A DNA stretch of 64,000 nt from Cyanobacterium aponinum PCC 10605 (GTDB taxonomy: Bacteria > Cyanobacteriota > Cyanobacteriia > Cyanobacteriales > Cyanobacteriaceae). Location: assembly GCF_000317675.1 (NCBI RefSeq), contig NC_019776.1, positions 3,906,001 to 3,970,000 on the forward strand, read 5' to 3'. A program made the position numbers and the translations under genes. Positions 44,941 through 55,186 of this stretch are shown piece after piece; within the stretch, counting starts at the first letter, position 1; the number at the start of each line of letters is the position of its first letter. The notes under the pieces are model-generated. The model worked only from the letters and a program-made list of their open reading frames with translations, was not told where the DNA came from and did not search any database.

Positions 44941-46308
44941 TTAAACTTCTCCTTTAATTAATTTTGCTATGAAAAATCCATCCATATTGTCATCAGGAGG
45001 AAATATTTTGATCATTCCCTTTGATGGTAGCGAATAATTATCAAGGAAATTATTATTTTTTGTGTCTAACTGCCATTGAGGATGGTTTGCCAAAAATTCG
45101 GTGACTATATTTTCATTTTCTTTTTGATTAAGGGTACAAGTTGCATAAACTAAAATACCGCCATTTTTCACCCATTTACTGGCATTGGTTAATATTTTCT
45201 GCTGTAATCTAGTTAATTTTTCTATCTCTTCTGGTTTTTTACGCCAACGAATATCTGGATTTGTGTGTAATGTGCCTAAACCTGAGCAGGGTACATCTAC
45301 TAAAACTCTATCCGCTTGATTTTCCCACTCTGTTAACTCACTACTATCTCCCTCTTTTACTTCAATACAAGTTAAACCCAATCTCGTGGCATTTTCCTTG
45401 ATTTTTTCGAGACGTTTAGCGTAGGTGTCTATAGCAATAACTTTGCCCTTATCTCCCATTAACTCAGCTATATGAGTCGTTTTCCCCCCCGGTGCGGCAC
45501 AGGCATCAATAATTGTCTCTCCTGCTTGGGGATTGAGTAAATGAGTTACTAACTGCGCACTTGCGTCTTGAATAGTGAACAATCCCTGTTTAAATTCTTC
45601 TAAATTACCTATATTTCCCACGGCTTTGCTTAACCTTAAACCTTGAGCTTCTTTCAATAAAAATGTCTCTATATTATTTTCTAATAGCTTATTTTGCAGA
45701 TTTTCTCTATTTATTTTGATAATATTTGTTCTTAAATCGATATGGTGAGTATTATTAAACCAGTCTAAAAGAGCCTCTGTTTTTTGATAACTAAATTGAT
45801 CAATAAAGAGTTTAACAATCCAATCAGGAAAACTGTATTTTACTCCTAGATAAGCAATTTTATCAGAAGGTAGAATCAAAGGATCACCATCGGCACTTTG
45901 ACGCAAGTATGATCTCAAAATACCATTAACCACTCCCGATATTTTACTTAAACCGTTTTTTTTCGCCAATTCCACACTGGTATTGACTGCCGCCGAGGCT
46001 GGAATTTTATCGAGATAGCGTATTTGATATAACCCTAATTGCAGAATAATTCTCAGTTTTAACGGTTGTTGAGAGGCTTTTTTACTGGCAAATTGATTGA
46101 TAATACTATCTAAAGTTCTTTTTCTCCTCACTATACCATATACTAACTCAGATACTAAGGCGCGATCTTGAAAGGATTTACTATGCAACCCACTTCTTGA
46201 AAGGGAATTATTTTTTAAGGCTCTATCTAAAGCAATATCGGTATAAGCATGATTTTGGTAAATATCTTCTAAAGCCTGAAACGCTACTTGACGGGGATTA
46301 TTTGACAT
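44941..46308 (-). CDS. rsmB: 16S rRNA (cytosine-967-C5)-methyltransferase
   Basis: Modifies C967 of 16S rRNA; 455 residues. An N-terminal NusB-like RNA-binding domain (RQVAFQALEDIYQNHAYTDIALD, about 6-28; FQDRALVSELVYGIVRRKRTLDSIINQF) precedes a Rossmann-fold SAM domain with DACAAPGGKTTHIAELM (near 263-279), VDVPCSGLGTLHTNPDIRW (near 330-348) and the second catalytic Cys in VYATCTLNQKENE. The ATG at 46308 is used instead of a TTG at 46314. It directly precedes the TerB-like gene. Confidence 0.94.
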   Translation of the reverse strand: MSNNPRQVAFQALEDIYQNHAYTDIALDRALKNNSLSRSGLHSKSFQDRALVSELVYGIVRRKRTLDSIINQFASKKASQQPLKLRIILQLGLYQIRYLDKIPASAAVNTSVELAKKNGLSKISGVVNGILRSYLRQSADGDPLILPSDKIAYLGVKYSFPDWIVKLFIDQFSYQKTEALLDWFNNTHHIDLRTNIIKINRENLQNKLLENNIETFLLKEAQGLRLSKAVGNIGNLEEFKQGLFTIQDASAQLVTHLLNPQAGETIIDACAAPGGKTTHIAELMGDKGKVIAIDTYAKRLEKIKENATRLGLTCIEVKEGDSSELTEWENQADRVLVDVPCSGLGTLHTNPDIRWRKKPEEIEKLTRLQQKILTNASKWVKNGGILVYATCTLNQKENENIVTEFLANHPQWQLDTKNNNFLDNYSLPSKGMIKIFPPDDNMDGFFIAKLIKGEV

Positions 46309-46483
46309 ATTCAAAAAATTAAAAATTAAAAATGAAGAATGAAGAAAAGAGAATAGAGAAGAATGTAAAATTCAGAATTTAGAATTTAGAGGTTTCAGGT
46401 GTCGGATAAATGAAGATTTTTTCTCCATCTTCCCCATCCTCCCATGCTTCCCTATCTCCCTACTCCTCACTTCCTACTCAAAA

Positions 46484-47668
46484 CTAGCGATCGACAGAAC
46501 CCATAATGACATCAATACTACCGAGAATTGCCATAATATCAGCAACTTTTACACCTCTAAGCAGTTCAGGTAGAATCTGTAAATTATTGAAATCAGGAGC
46601 TCTAATTTTGAAACGCCAGGGGAAAACATCATCGTTACCGACAATAAACACCCCTAACTCACCCTTACCGCTTTCCATGCGTACATAATGCTCTCCAGCA
46701 GGTATTTTAAAGGTAGGAGGTACTTTTTTGGCGATGTATTGATATTCAAAATCATTCCATTTTGATTTTTTGCCTTCCTGTAATCTTTTTGCTTCTAAAT
46801 TCTCGTAAGGGCCACCGGGTAAACCTTTTAAGGCTTGGCGAATAATTTTCACGGATTCGCGCATTTCACGGATTCGCACGATATAACGGGCAAAACAATC
46901 TCCGGCAGTTTCCCACTGTACATCCCAATCAAAGTCATCATAGCATTCATAGCGATCGACCTTGCGTAAATCCCATTTTACTCCGGAGCCGCGCAACATA
47001 GGACCAGATAAACTCCAGTTGATAGCTTGTTCACGGGTAATCACTCCTACTCCTTCCACCCGTTTACGGAAAATAGGGTTATTGGTGATTAACTTCTCAT
47101 ACTCGTCCACTTTGGGCAAGAAATAATCGCAAAAATCTTCGCATTTGTCAACCCAACCATAGGGCAAATCTACGGCAACCCCACCAATACGAAAATAGTT
47201 ATTGTTGATTAAGCGCATCCCTGTGGCCGCTTCCCAGAGATCATAAATCATCTCTCTTTCACGGAAAATATAGAAAAAGGGAGTTTGTGCGCCAACATCT
47301 GCTAGAAAAGGCCCAAGCCAAAGAAGGTGATTTGCAATGCGATTCAACTCTAGCATAATCACTCGGATATATTGCGCCCGTTTGGGTACTTCTATGTCTG
47401 CCAATTTTTCAGGTGCGTTAACGGTAATGGCTTCGTTAAACATCCCCGCCGCATAATCCCAACGGCTCACATAAGGCACAAACATAACATTAGTGCGATT
47501 TTCGGCAATTTTTTCCATGCCTCGGTGTAAGTAACCGATTACAGGTTCACAGTCGATTACATCTTCTCCATCTAAGGTGACAATGAGTCTCAAAACCCCG
47601 TGCATTGAGGGATGATGAGGACCCATGTTCAACACCATAGGTTCAGTTCTAGTTTCTATTTTTGCCAT
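46484..47668 (-). CDS. ndhH: NAD(P)H-quinone oxidoreductase subunit H
   Basis: A 394-residue peripheral-arm subunit of the thylakoid NDH-1 complex that forms part of the quinone site; homologous to the hydrogenase large subunit. [23 protein letters not shown] (about 13-35), [16 protein letters not shown] near 41-56, and the C-terminal [13 protein letters not shown] are diagnostic. Length is standard. Together with the crr6-like gene it shows a photosynthetic NDH-1. Monocistronic here. Confidence 0.98.
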   Translation of the reverse strand: MAKIETRTEPMVLNMGPHHPSMHGVLRLIVTLDGEDVIDCEPVIGYLHRGMEKIAENRTNVMFVPYVSRWDYAAGMFNEAITVNAPEKLADIEVPKRAQYIRVIMLELNRIANHLLWLGPFLADVGAQTPFFYIFREREMIYDLWEAATGMRLINNNYFRIGGVAVDLPYGWVDKCEDFCDYFLPKVDEYEKLITNNPIFRKRVEGVGVITREQAINWSLSGPMLRGSGVKWDLRKVDRYECYDDFDWDVQWETAGDCFARYIVRIREMRESVKIIRQALKGLPGGPYENLEAKRLQEGKKSKWNDFEYQYIAKKVPPTFKIPAGEHYVRMESGKGELGVFIVGNDDVFPWRFKIRAPDFNNLQILPELLRGVKVADIMAILGSIDVIMGSVDR

Positions 47669-47743
47669 GAGAACTATAATTTCTAGTTTATTCTATATAA
47701 TAACTTTTATGGTGAAAGAAGTCTTTGGTTGGTTAATTTTAAG

Positions 47744-48110
47744 CTATGAATAGCTAATATGCCTAAATTCTAATTGATTATTGTAGGGATTATATATAGT
47801 GTAAGTACCTTGATGAGAATTTTTATTTACTCTGCCAATACCCACTAGATTTTTATTTTTGGTTTCTTGAGTTTGAGTCGTGGAAATACCCTCTAGTGTC
47901 GTTACCGTTGATTTTATTAAACCTGTTTGTAGTTGGTAATTAAAAGTGAGATGCGATCGCGCACTAAATATAGTAATTAACATTAACTCGATTAATGCGA
48001 TCCAAAATAGTTAAAGTGGAAGTTTCAGGAGTTAATTTTTCGCTAACACTGACACTACTGCCATGAATCAAAAGACAATCAAATTCTACAAACAAAAATC
48101 TAGTCCTTTT
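47744..48110 (-). pseudogene. Possible frameshifted small gene of unknown function
   Basis: Two protein-like open stretches lie end to end in different frames. The upstream one, from about 48110 to about 47970, reads FVEFDCLLIHGSSVSVSEKL and ends DRINRVNVNYYI then TAG. The second starts ATG at 47983 and gives 79 residues (LTFNYQLQTGLIKSTVTTLE in its middle). A single frameshift near 47970 would join them into one protein of about 120-130 residues. I do not recognise a family. It could instead be one short real gene (47744-47983) plus chance ORF. Confidence 0.35.
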
Positions 48111-48153
48111 AAAGTATTGCAGAAACTATAAAATAACACTGAAGTTTTTTAAT

Positions 48154-49542
48154 ATGACCATTCCTAATAATGAAAAATTAAGTATTCGTACTGAAGCACA
48201 GGAATTTTTAAAACTAGCTGTTCCCCTAGCTGGAGCTCAAGTAGCACAATTAACTACAGGATTTGCTGATACCGTGATGATGGGACACTTGGGAAACGAG
48301 ATTTTAGCCGCTGGTGGCTTAGCTTCGATTACTTTTTTCTCCATTATGATAGCTACCAGTGGAATCGTTATGGGCGTTACTCCTTTAGTGGCAACTGCCT
48401 ATGGTGCAGAGAATAAAACAGACATCGAACAATTTACTCGACAAGGATTATGGCTATCATTACTCCTATCTATTCCCATTATGGTCGCAACAGCCCATTT
48501 TGATAGCTTAGTGAGTGGATTAGGATTAGATGAAACTATGTTAAAATCAGTCAAAACATATCTTGATATTATGTTATGGGGGTTATTTCCAGCCTTGGGC
48601 TTCGCTATGTTGCGAGGTGTTGTTTCTGCATTATCCCAAGCACGTCCCATTTTTTTGATTGTAACCATAGGAACAGGGCTTAATATTTTAGGGAACTATG
48701 TGTTGGGGTTTGGTGCATTGGGATTTCCTCGGTTAGAATTAGCAGGATTGGCTTTAGCTTCTACCGTTACATTATGGGGGATGTTTGTCGCTTTAATTAT
48801 CTATCTTTCTGTTAGTCATCATTTTGAAAGTTATAAGTTCTTTTCAAGTCTATATCAGTTAAAACCTAAAAAACTCTGGAAATTGTTTAAAATAGGGCTA
48901 CCTATAGGGGTGTTTTCTACCCTTGAAATTGGAACTTATACAGTTGTAAGCTATCTTGTAGCAGAATTTGGTGCTAATGGATTAGCCGCCCATCAAATTG
49001 TTTTTCAAACCATCAATATCATTTATATGGTGCCATTGGGTATGTCATTTGCCGCAACTGCCAGAGTTGGTAAATGGTTTGGACAAAATAATATGGTGGG
49101 AATTCGCCAAGCGGGGTTGGTGGGTATTGTACTTGGTACTTTATGGACTACTGTTATTGTAGTTGTGCTGTTAGTATTCCCTCAACAAATTGTGGGGCTT
49201 TATATTGACGTTCTCAAACCAGAAAGCGAACCCATTGTCTCTCTAGCTGTTTCTATTCTGAGGGTTGGAGCGATCGCACATATCTTTGATGGAGTTCAGA
49301 AAATTGCCTATGGAGCGTTGCAGGGCTTACAGGATACCCGTGTGCCAATGATTTTGAGTTTTCTATTCTACTGGTGCATTGGCTTAATCTGTGGTTATTG
49401 GTTGGCATTTAGTTGGAATTTGGATGTTATTGGCTTATGGTTAGGACTATTAATTGCGGTAGCGATCGCTTCTGTGGTTTTTGTTTGGCGATTTCAAGCC
49501 CTAGGGATGAATAATATTCGCATAAAATTAAACGGAAATTAA
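48154..49542 (+). CDS. MATE-family multidrug/metabolite efflux transporter
   Basis: A 462-residue, 12-helix exporter driven by Na+ or H+. The N-terminal half has LAVPLAGAQVAQLTTGFADTVMMGHLG (about 16-42), a NorM/DinF-type pattern. The C-terminal half repeats the bundle with MVPLGMSFAATARVGKWFGQNN near 299-320. Length is standard. The substrate is unknown. It is transcribed alone. Confidence 0.92.
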   Translation: MTIPNNEKLSIRTEAQEFLKLAVPLAGAQVAQLTTGFADTVMMGHLGNEILAAGGLASITFFSIMIATSGIVMGVTPLVATAYGAENKTDIEQFTRQGLWLSLLLSIPIMVATAHFDSLVSGLGLDETMLKSVKTYLDIMLWGLFPALGFAMLRGVVSALSQARPIFLIVTIGTGLNILGNYVLGFGALGFPRLELAGLALASTVTLWGMFVALIIYLSVSHHFESYKFFSSLYQLKPKKLWKLFKIGLPIGVFSTLEIGTYTVVSYLVAEFGANGLAAHQIVFQTINIIYMVPLGMSFAATARVGKWFGQNNMVGIRQAGLVGIVLGTLWTTVIVVVLLVFPQQIVGLYIDVLKPESEPIVSLAVSILRVGAIAHIFDGVQKIAYGALQGLQDTRVPMILSFLFYWCIGLICGYWLAFSWNLDVIGLWLGLLIAVAIASVVFVWRFQALGMNNIRIKLNGN

Positions 49543-49607
49543 CTGTATGGTACTTTATTAATGTTATTTTAAAAAGTTGTCCGATCAAATTTTTCTGGTA
49601 AAACAAT

Positions 49608-49755
49608 TCAGTTACTCAAAGACTCCTTAATTTGTTGTTGATAAAAATAAACAGCAGAATCTTCCAGACAAAAATCTCCCAAAGTATCAGCAATAGATTG
49701 TTTGTCTAAATTACAATCAACATAATGCCAACAAATGAATTTGATGGCTTAAAGC
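49608..49755 (-). pseudogene. C-terminal remnant of an unidentified gene
   Basis: The minus strand is open for about 45 codons ending in TGA at 49610-49608 and has protein-like composition (DKQSIADTLGDFCLEDSAVY). A plausible start is absent. It may be the tail of a decayed gene; the family is not recognised. Confidence 0.25.
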
Positions 49756-49821
49756 TAAAGTTATTCAAATATGATTCAAAATTAATGAGCAGTTATTATA
49801 TCAACTATTTATTATTAACTA

Positions 49822-50823
49822 TTAACTAACAAGGCATTCTTTTAGTTTAGTTTTTAATTGATTTTCGTCAATATTTCTACCTATCATTACTAACTGATTT
49901 TTAGGATTTGTTTGCCATTCCTCTGTATCAATATCGTATCTTTTACCGCTTAATTGAAAAATATGTTTTAGTTGACTTTCAGCAAACCATAAAATTCCTT
50001 TTGCTCTATATACCTGACTCATGATATTATCGGTAATAAAGTTCTGAAATTTATCTACATTAAAAGGGCGATCGCACTCAAAAGAAATAGAAATAAAACC
50101 ATCAATTTCTAAATGATGGGAATGGTGATGATCATGATCATGATCGTGATTATGATGGTGATGATGTTGTTTTTGTTTTGATTTTTCAAGACTATAATTA
50201 TTAGAGTTATGACTATTAATATCTAAGATAAGAGGTAAAGGTACTTTTCCATATTGAGAACATAAAATATTTGCTCTATTTTTAATACATAAAATGTCCT
50301 CTTCTAATTGTTTAATTTTGGTTTCTGAAACTAAATCAACCTTATTTAAAATAATAATATCGCCGTAAATAATTTGTTTTAAAGCCGCATCACTATCAAA
50401 ATGTTCAGAAGTAAAATTATCCGCATCAATTAAAGTTAATACAGAGTCAAGACGAATTAAATCTCTTAATTCTGGACTTAAAAAAGTTAAAATAATAGGA
50501 AGAGGATCGGCAACTCCTGTTGTTTCTACTATTAAGTAATCAATTTTTTTATCACTTTCTAAAATTTGAAAAACTGTATCCAGTAAATCATCATTTATAG
50601 TGCAACAAATACAGCCATTACTAAGACTTACCATATTTTCTTCTACAGATATTAGTAACTGACTGTCGATGTCAATATCTCCGAATTCATTAACTAAAAT
50701 AGCAACTTTTAAATCCTGATTATTGGTCAAAATATGATTTAATAAAGTAGTTTTACCACTACCTAAAAACCCGGTAATAATAGTAACTGGTAAACCTCTT
50801 TTAGGTAAAATTAAACTATCCAT
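49822..50823 (-). CDS. COG0523 GTPase, histidine-rich (zinc metallochaperone type)
   Basis: A 333-residue G3E-family GTPase. Walker A GFLGSGKTT at 18-26, the metal-binding CxCC in SNGCICCTIND (near 69-79), VETTGVADP near 100-108 and the guanine motif NKVD near 159 are all present. A long His/Asp run lies near 218-242 in the linker, followed by a C-terminal CobW_C domain. Such proteins deliver or buffer zinc during zinc shortage. It is 133 bp downstream of folE on the same strand, and folE carries a Zur-type box, which supports zinc control. Confidence 0.9.
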   Translation of the reverse strand: MDSLILPKRGLPVTIITGFLGSGKTTLLNHILTNNQDLKVAILVNEFGDIDIDSQLLISVEENMVSLSNGCICCTINDDLLDTVFQILESDKKIDYLIVETTGVADPLPIILTFLSPELRDLIRLDSVLTLIDADNFTSEHFDSDAALKQIIYGDIIILNKVDLVSETKIKQLEEDILCIKNRANILCSQYGKVPLPLILDINSHNSNNYSLEKSKQKQHHHHHNHDHDHDHHHSHHLEIDGFISISFECDRPFNVDKFQNFITDNIMSQVYRAKGILWFAESQLKHIFQLSGKRYDIDTEEWQTNPKNQLVMIGRNIDENQLKTKLKECLVS

Positions 50824-50956
50824 AAATTAAGAATTAAAAATTAAGAATTAAGAATTTAAGAAAGACAAGGCAAGAGGCATAATAAAAATTATTTTTATCA
50901 CAGGCAAGATGCCTGTTTTACTTTTCTTTATCCGCCAATACTTTAGCCTACCAATA

Positions 50957-51616
50957 TTAACTGTTAAAAGTGGGACGATGTTGAATTAAATTCATAAACT
51001 CCTGACGAGTTTTGGCATCATCATTAAATACGCCTCGTAATGCACTGGTAGAAGTCCAAGAGCCGGGTTTTTGCACTCCTCGCATCACCATACACATATG
51101 AGTTGCTTCGATAACCACTGCTACACCCTGAGGTTGCAATAAACCTTGTAAAGCATCGGCAATTTGAGCGGTTAAGCGTTCTTGCACTTGCAATCTTCTT
51201 GCATACATTTCGCAAATACGGGCAATTTTCGATAAACCAATCACTTTACCATTCGGAATATAAGCAACGTGCGCTCTACCTAAAATTGGTAGTATATGAT
51301 GCTCACAGGAGCTAAATAAATCGATGTCTCTCACTAATACCATTTCATTGGCGTTTTCATGGAATACTGCACCATTTAACAATTCATCGAGGGATTGACC
51401 ATAACCAGAGGTGAGAAATTTTAAGGCTTTTACTACTCTTTTGGGAGTGTCTTTTAATCCTTCTCTGTCAGGATTTTCCCCTAACCCTAGTAATAATGTT
51501 CTAACTGCTTGAATCATATCCGCTTCTGTTACGGGAGGTTGTGATTCTGTGATGAGGTTAGGCAAAGAATTATTCTGGTTAGCAGACTTGATGATAGAAG
51601 ATTCTGTGTATGTCAT
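50957..51616 (-). CDS. folE: GTP cyclohydrolase I
   Basis: Converts GTP to 7,8-dihydroneopterin triphosphate, the first step of folate and pterin synthesis; 219 residues. The core has [18 protein letters not shown] (near 53-70), the zinc-binding [32 protein letters not shown] (about 102-134) with Cys and two His, and [12 protein letters not shown] with the third zinc ligand Cys. It is therefore the zinc-dependent type IA enzyme. A Zur-type palindrome is 28 bp upstream of its start, suggesting derepression under zinc shortage. Confidence 0.95.
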   Translation of the reverse strand: MTYTESSIIKSANQNNSLPNLITESQPPVTEADMIQAVRTLLLGLGENPDREGLKDTPKRVVKALKFLTSGYGQSLDELLNGAVFHENANEMVLVRDIDLFSSCEHHILPILGRAHVAYIPNGKVIGLSKIARICEMYARRLQVQERLTAQIADALQGLLQPQGVAVVIEATHMCMVMRGVQKPGSWTSTSALRGVFNDDAKTRQEFMNLIQHRPTFNS

Positions 51617-51640
51617 ATTTTTGGTTGATGAGACTGTTTA

Positions 51641-51661
51641 AAATGATAATCGTTATCATTT
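51641..51661. promoter_or_regulatory. Zur-type operator upstream of folE
   Basis: AAATGATAATCGTTATCATTT has 9-bp perfect inverted arms (AAATGATAA/TTATCATTT) around TCG. Its core TGATAATCGTTATCA differs at one base from the core before hemB at 53863. It lies 25 bp before the folE ATG. Zur and Fur boxes are similar; the zinc-related neighbours favour Zur. Confidence 0.75.
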
Positions 51662-51874
51662 ATTTTGACAAGAGGTTGAGATTCAATCTTTTTCGCTAAA
51701 ATTATTAATACGTTCAGGACAATAGAATATAATTTAAAAGCTAATAACACTCATAACCTTGTAAAGTTCGATCGTCTTTTAAGCTAATAACAACTTGATT
51801 TTATCTCTACCATATCGATTAAATAAAGCGATTATGTTTTTTATAATCTTACAAAAGCATAGAATAAATGTTAT

Positions 51875-52321
51875 TTATTCATAATCAAAAAAAAGATTGG
51901 TAAAAGGATATGTCTGCTTCCAACGATAAGCATTAAAATCTCGATTATCTACAGATAAAATTCGCCCATCTCCTAAATCTTCCGCTAAAACAATCAAAGA
52001 AGCATCAGCCAAATCTATTGGTAAATTTGCATATTTTTTCATTAGTTCTTTCATTTTCGGAAAATGATGTTCTCTAATGTTGAATATTTTAAACATTTCT
52101 GGATATTGGTCAAAAAGATTAATTAATTGTACTTGTTTTTCTACCCCTTTCTGTTTTGTAATCGAACGCTGTAACAATAAATGACAATTCTCTGTCAAAA
52201 CACTCCAAGTAATAACTAAAGGTTCAGATGAATATTTTGCTAAAGTTTTTTTTGCCCTTTGATGGTATTGATCTTTATCATTAAATAAAGAAATCCAAAA
52301 ACCAGTATCAACAATGATCAT
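51875..52321 (-). CDS. PIN-domain ribonuclease toxin (VapC-like)
   Basis: A 148-residue PIN-fold protein. The first acidic residue lies in IIVDTGFWISLFNDKDQYHQRA (Asp4), a Glu in SVLTENCHLLLQRS near 41-54, and late Asp residues in LPIDLADASLIVLAEDLGDGRILSVDNRDFNAY (about 96-128). The catalytic set looks complete. It overlaps the upstream antitoxin gene by 14 bp, as in translationally coupled toxin-antitoxin pairs. Confidence 0.82.
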   Translation of the reverse strand: MIIVDTGFWISLFNDKDQYHQRAKKTLAKYSSEPLVITWSVLTENCHLLLQRSITKQKGVEKQVQLINLFDQYPEMFKIFNIREHHFPKMKELMKKYANLPIDLADASLIVLAEDLGDGRILSVDNRDFNAYRWKQTYPFTNLFFDYE

Positions 52322-52571
52322 ATTTAGACTCTAATCCTTCACCAATAACAGATTTATAATTAGTTGATAAATAAGGTTCAGCAGAAATACAACCAATTAA
52401 TCCCGATTCTTCTAATAATTCTAAAGATGTTTTTTGCTTACCTTTTATTTTTTGGTAATAATTATCAATGGCTAATTCCAAAATCTGATTTATTTCCTCT
52501 TGGGTTTGAGTTTGAATATACGCTAATTTATCTGCTGTTTTTTCCGTTAGTTTCGTGTTAATTTCCAACAT
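52308..52571 (-). CDS. Antitoxin of a VapBC-like pair
   Basis: An 87-residue protein. The first half (KLTEKTADKLAYIQTQTQEEINQILELAIDNYYQKI, about 7-42) looks like a ribbon-helix-helix DNA-binding domain. The second half (LLEESGLIGCISAEPYLSTNYKSVI, about 51-75) is a toxin-binding tail seen in cyanobacterial partners of PIN toxins. Its 3' end overlaps the toxin gene. The exact antitoxin family is inferred from context. Confidence 0.72.
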   Translation of the reverse strand: MLEINTKLTEKTADKLAYIQTQTQEEINQILELAIDNYYQKIKGKQKTSLELLEESGLIGCISAEPYLSTNYKSVIGEGLESKYDHC

Positions 52572-52877
52572 TATTTTTCTCCTTTAAAATATAAGATAAA
52601 CATCGTTTTCAGTAGAAGACAAAGTACGAAACAAGGGATTGTAATAGTAGTAAAAGAGGTATGATAGAAATTGATAAAAAATCATATAAATCCTCCTATA
52701 AATCAGATTAACTTAATTCATGATACTTCAAGAATATGAGGTTGAATTTTTTTTAAGATAAATTTAAATTATTTTACAAAAAAATATAAAAAAGATAATA
52801 AGCATGATACTATTCACCAGTTTGATAACCCCTAAAGGGGTTACTACGAGCCAGCACAAAATTATAATTTATGATGA
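52572..52877. other. Intergenic region with hairpin TAACCCCT/AGGGGTTA
   Basis: A perfect 8-bp inverted repeat (TAACCCCT, 2-bp loop, AGGGGTTA) lies at 52826-52843, about 35 bp beyond the hemB stop codon. No T-run follows on the minus strand, so a terminator role is unproven. The rest is AT-rich without an ORF. Confidence 0.5.
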
Positions 52878-53936
<1,059 letters not shown>

Positions 53937-54014
53937 TCAAGAATGATAAAGTATTAAAAGTATTTAAAATTATCTAAAATATATTATTTAGCGATTAAAA
54001 TAATAAACAAAAAA

Positions 54015-54422
54015 ATGCTTATTAAACTTACTAAAAATCAACAAAAAATATTGCAAATACTAAAATCTATTAATCAAGAAATTACAGCACAAGAATTATA
54101 TATAAAATTAAGAGAAAGTAAGTTAAAAATAGGTTTAGCAACGGTTTACAGAACTCTCAATACTTTGCACCTTAAGGGATTTGTTCAAGAAAGAAATAGT
54201 TTAAACGGTGAATCTTTATATTCTTTAATTAGTGATAATCACCATCACACACACCATTTTAATTGTATTAATTGTGGAGAATCTTTTCTTTTAAAACAGA
54301 AATTATGTCCCGTTGATGATATGTTCAATCAGTGGTGTTCTTCTCAAAACTTTAAGCTGTACTACCACACTTTGGAGTTTTTTGGAATTTGTGAAGCCTG
54401 TCAGGAAAAAGAATTTTCTTAA
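54015..54422 (+). CDS. zur: Fur-family regulator, probable zinc uptake regulator
   Basis: A 135-residue Fur superfamily repressor. The N-terminal winged helix (LTKNQQKILQILKSINQEITAQELYIKLRES, about 4-34; IGLATVYRTLNTLHLKGFVQE, about 38-58) binds DNA. The C-terminal domain has the His-rich NHHHTHHFNC and two CxxC pairs (CINC and CEAC) for structural zinc. Assignment to Zur rather than Fur rests on short length, the neighbourhood (folE, His-rich COG0523 GTPase, hemB) and the two matching operators; Fur or PerR cannot be fully excluded. Confidence 0.82.
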   Translation: MLIKLTKNQQKILQILKSINQEITAQELYIKLRESKLKIGLATVYRTLNTLHLKGFVQERNSLNGESLYSLISDNHHHTHHFNCINCGESFLLKQKLCPVDDMFNQWCSSQNFKLYYHTLEFFGICEACQEKEFS

Positions 54423-54423
54423 A

Positions 54424-54810
54424 TTACTCGTTATTGTTTCCAGAAACATCCACATCTACTGCTTTCACGTCAATTGTACCAGGTGGAGTTTCTCTTGTAA
54501 ATTTTCCAGACTCTACTCGGAGAGATTCGCCACAATTAGGACAACGACAATCAGTATTATTAAAGCCAGTAAAAGTATAGTTACAGACAGGGCATGAATC
54601 CTCTACTAAATTTCTTTTTAACCACCAACGAAAACCCCAAAAAGCAATAACAGGACTAATAATTAAAAAAGCGATGAGAATTAAAACGCTGTTAACAACC
54701 CATTGTAAACCCACTGCTCCCAATAATAGGCTAACTATTACTATGGTGAGTAAGCAACCCAGTCCAGAGTCATTAACATTAATTATTCTGTTGTTAAAGT
54801 TCGGTTTCAC
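54424..54810 (-). CDS. Small membrane protein with a zinc ribbon
   Basis: A 128-residue protein with two hydrophobic helices (about 17-35, GCLLTIVIVSLLLGAVGLQ; and about 40-60, VLILIAFLIISPVIAFWGF) followed by a zinc ribbon formed by SCPVC and RCPNCG (about 72-93) and an acidic tail. It is convergent with zur with one base between stop codons. I do not recognise a family; the zinc ribbon beside zur is suggestive but could be coincidence. Confidence 0.65.
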   Translation of the reverse strand: MKPNFNNRIINVNDSGLGCLLTIVIVSLLLGAVGLQWVVNSVLILIAFLIISPVIAFWGFRWWLKRNLVEDSCPVCNYTFTGFNNTDCRCPNCGESLRVESGKFTRETPPGTIDVKAVDVDVSGNNNE

Positions 54811-55029
54811 TAAAATTTATTCCCCGTACTTTAAAAAAATATACTCCCTCCACTTTAGCATTATCTGCTGAAATCGGAAACAAAAAGGAGCAAAGACAAT
54901 GAGTAATGGGTAACGATGCACAGGGTAAGAGGCAAACCCCCCTTATCCCCCCTCGAGAGAGGGGAGGGCAAAAGTTTTTAATTAATTTCTCCCTAATACC
55001 TCAATACCCTAACCCCCTCATCACCGTAA
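54811..55029. repeat. Repeat-rich gap before clpB, first part
   Basis: Holds a short inverted pair CCCCCTT.../...GGGG near 54935-54968 (CTCGAGAG core) and AT-rich DNA. No ORF. Confidence 0.4.
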
Positions 55030-55049
55030 GGGTTGAATATATTCAACCC
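55030..55049. repeat. 20-bp perfect palindrome, copy 3 (inverted flanks)
   Basis: GGGTTGAATATATTCAACCC again. The flanks CACCGTAA before and CCTACC after are the reverse complement of those at 1558, so this copy is inverted. A unit CCGATATTCTTAAACCGAAC follows at about 55081-55100. Confidence 0.9.
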
Positions 55050-55186
55050 CTACCTCCTGCAACCTGAAATCTACCCTTATCCGATATTCTTAAACCGAAC
55101 TGACATTGAGATACCTAAATAACCTTTGACACTTATGTTAAAAAAGATTAATAATTAAATTTGTGAAAACCGATAATTGACATAAA

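Noticed and set aside
50900-50916. Hairpin ACAGGCA/TGCCTGT between folE and the COG0523 gene as a terminator
   Set aside because: There is no adequate T-run on the minus strand, and read-through would be needed for the proposed operon.
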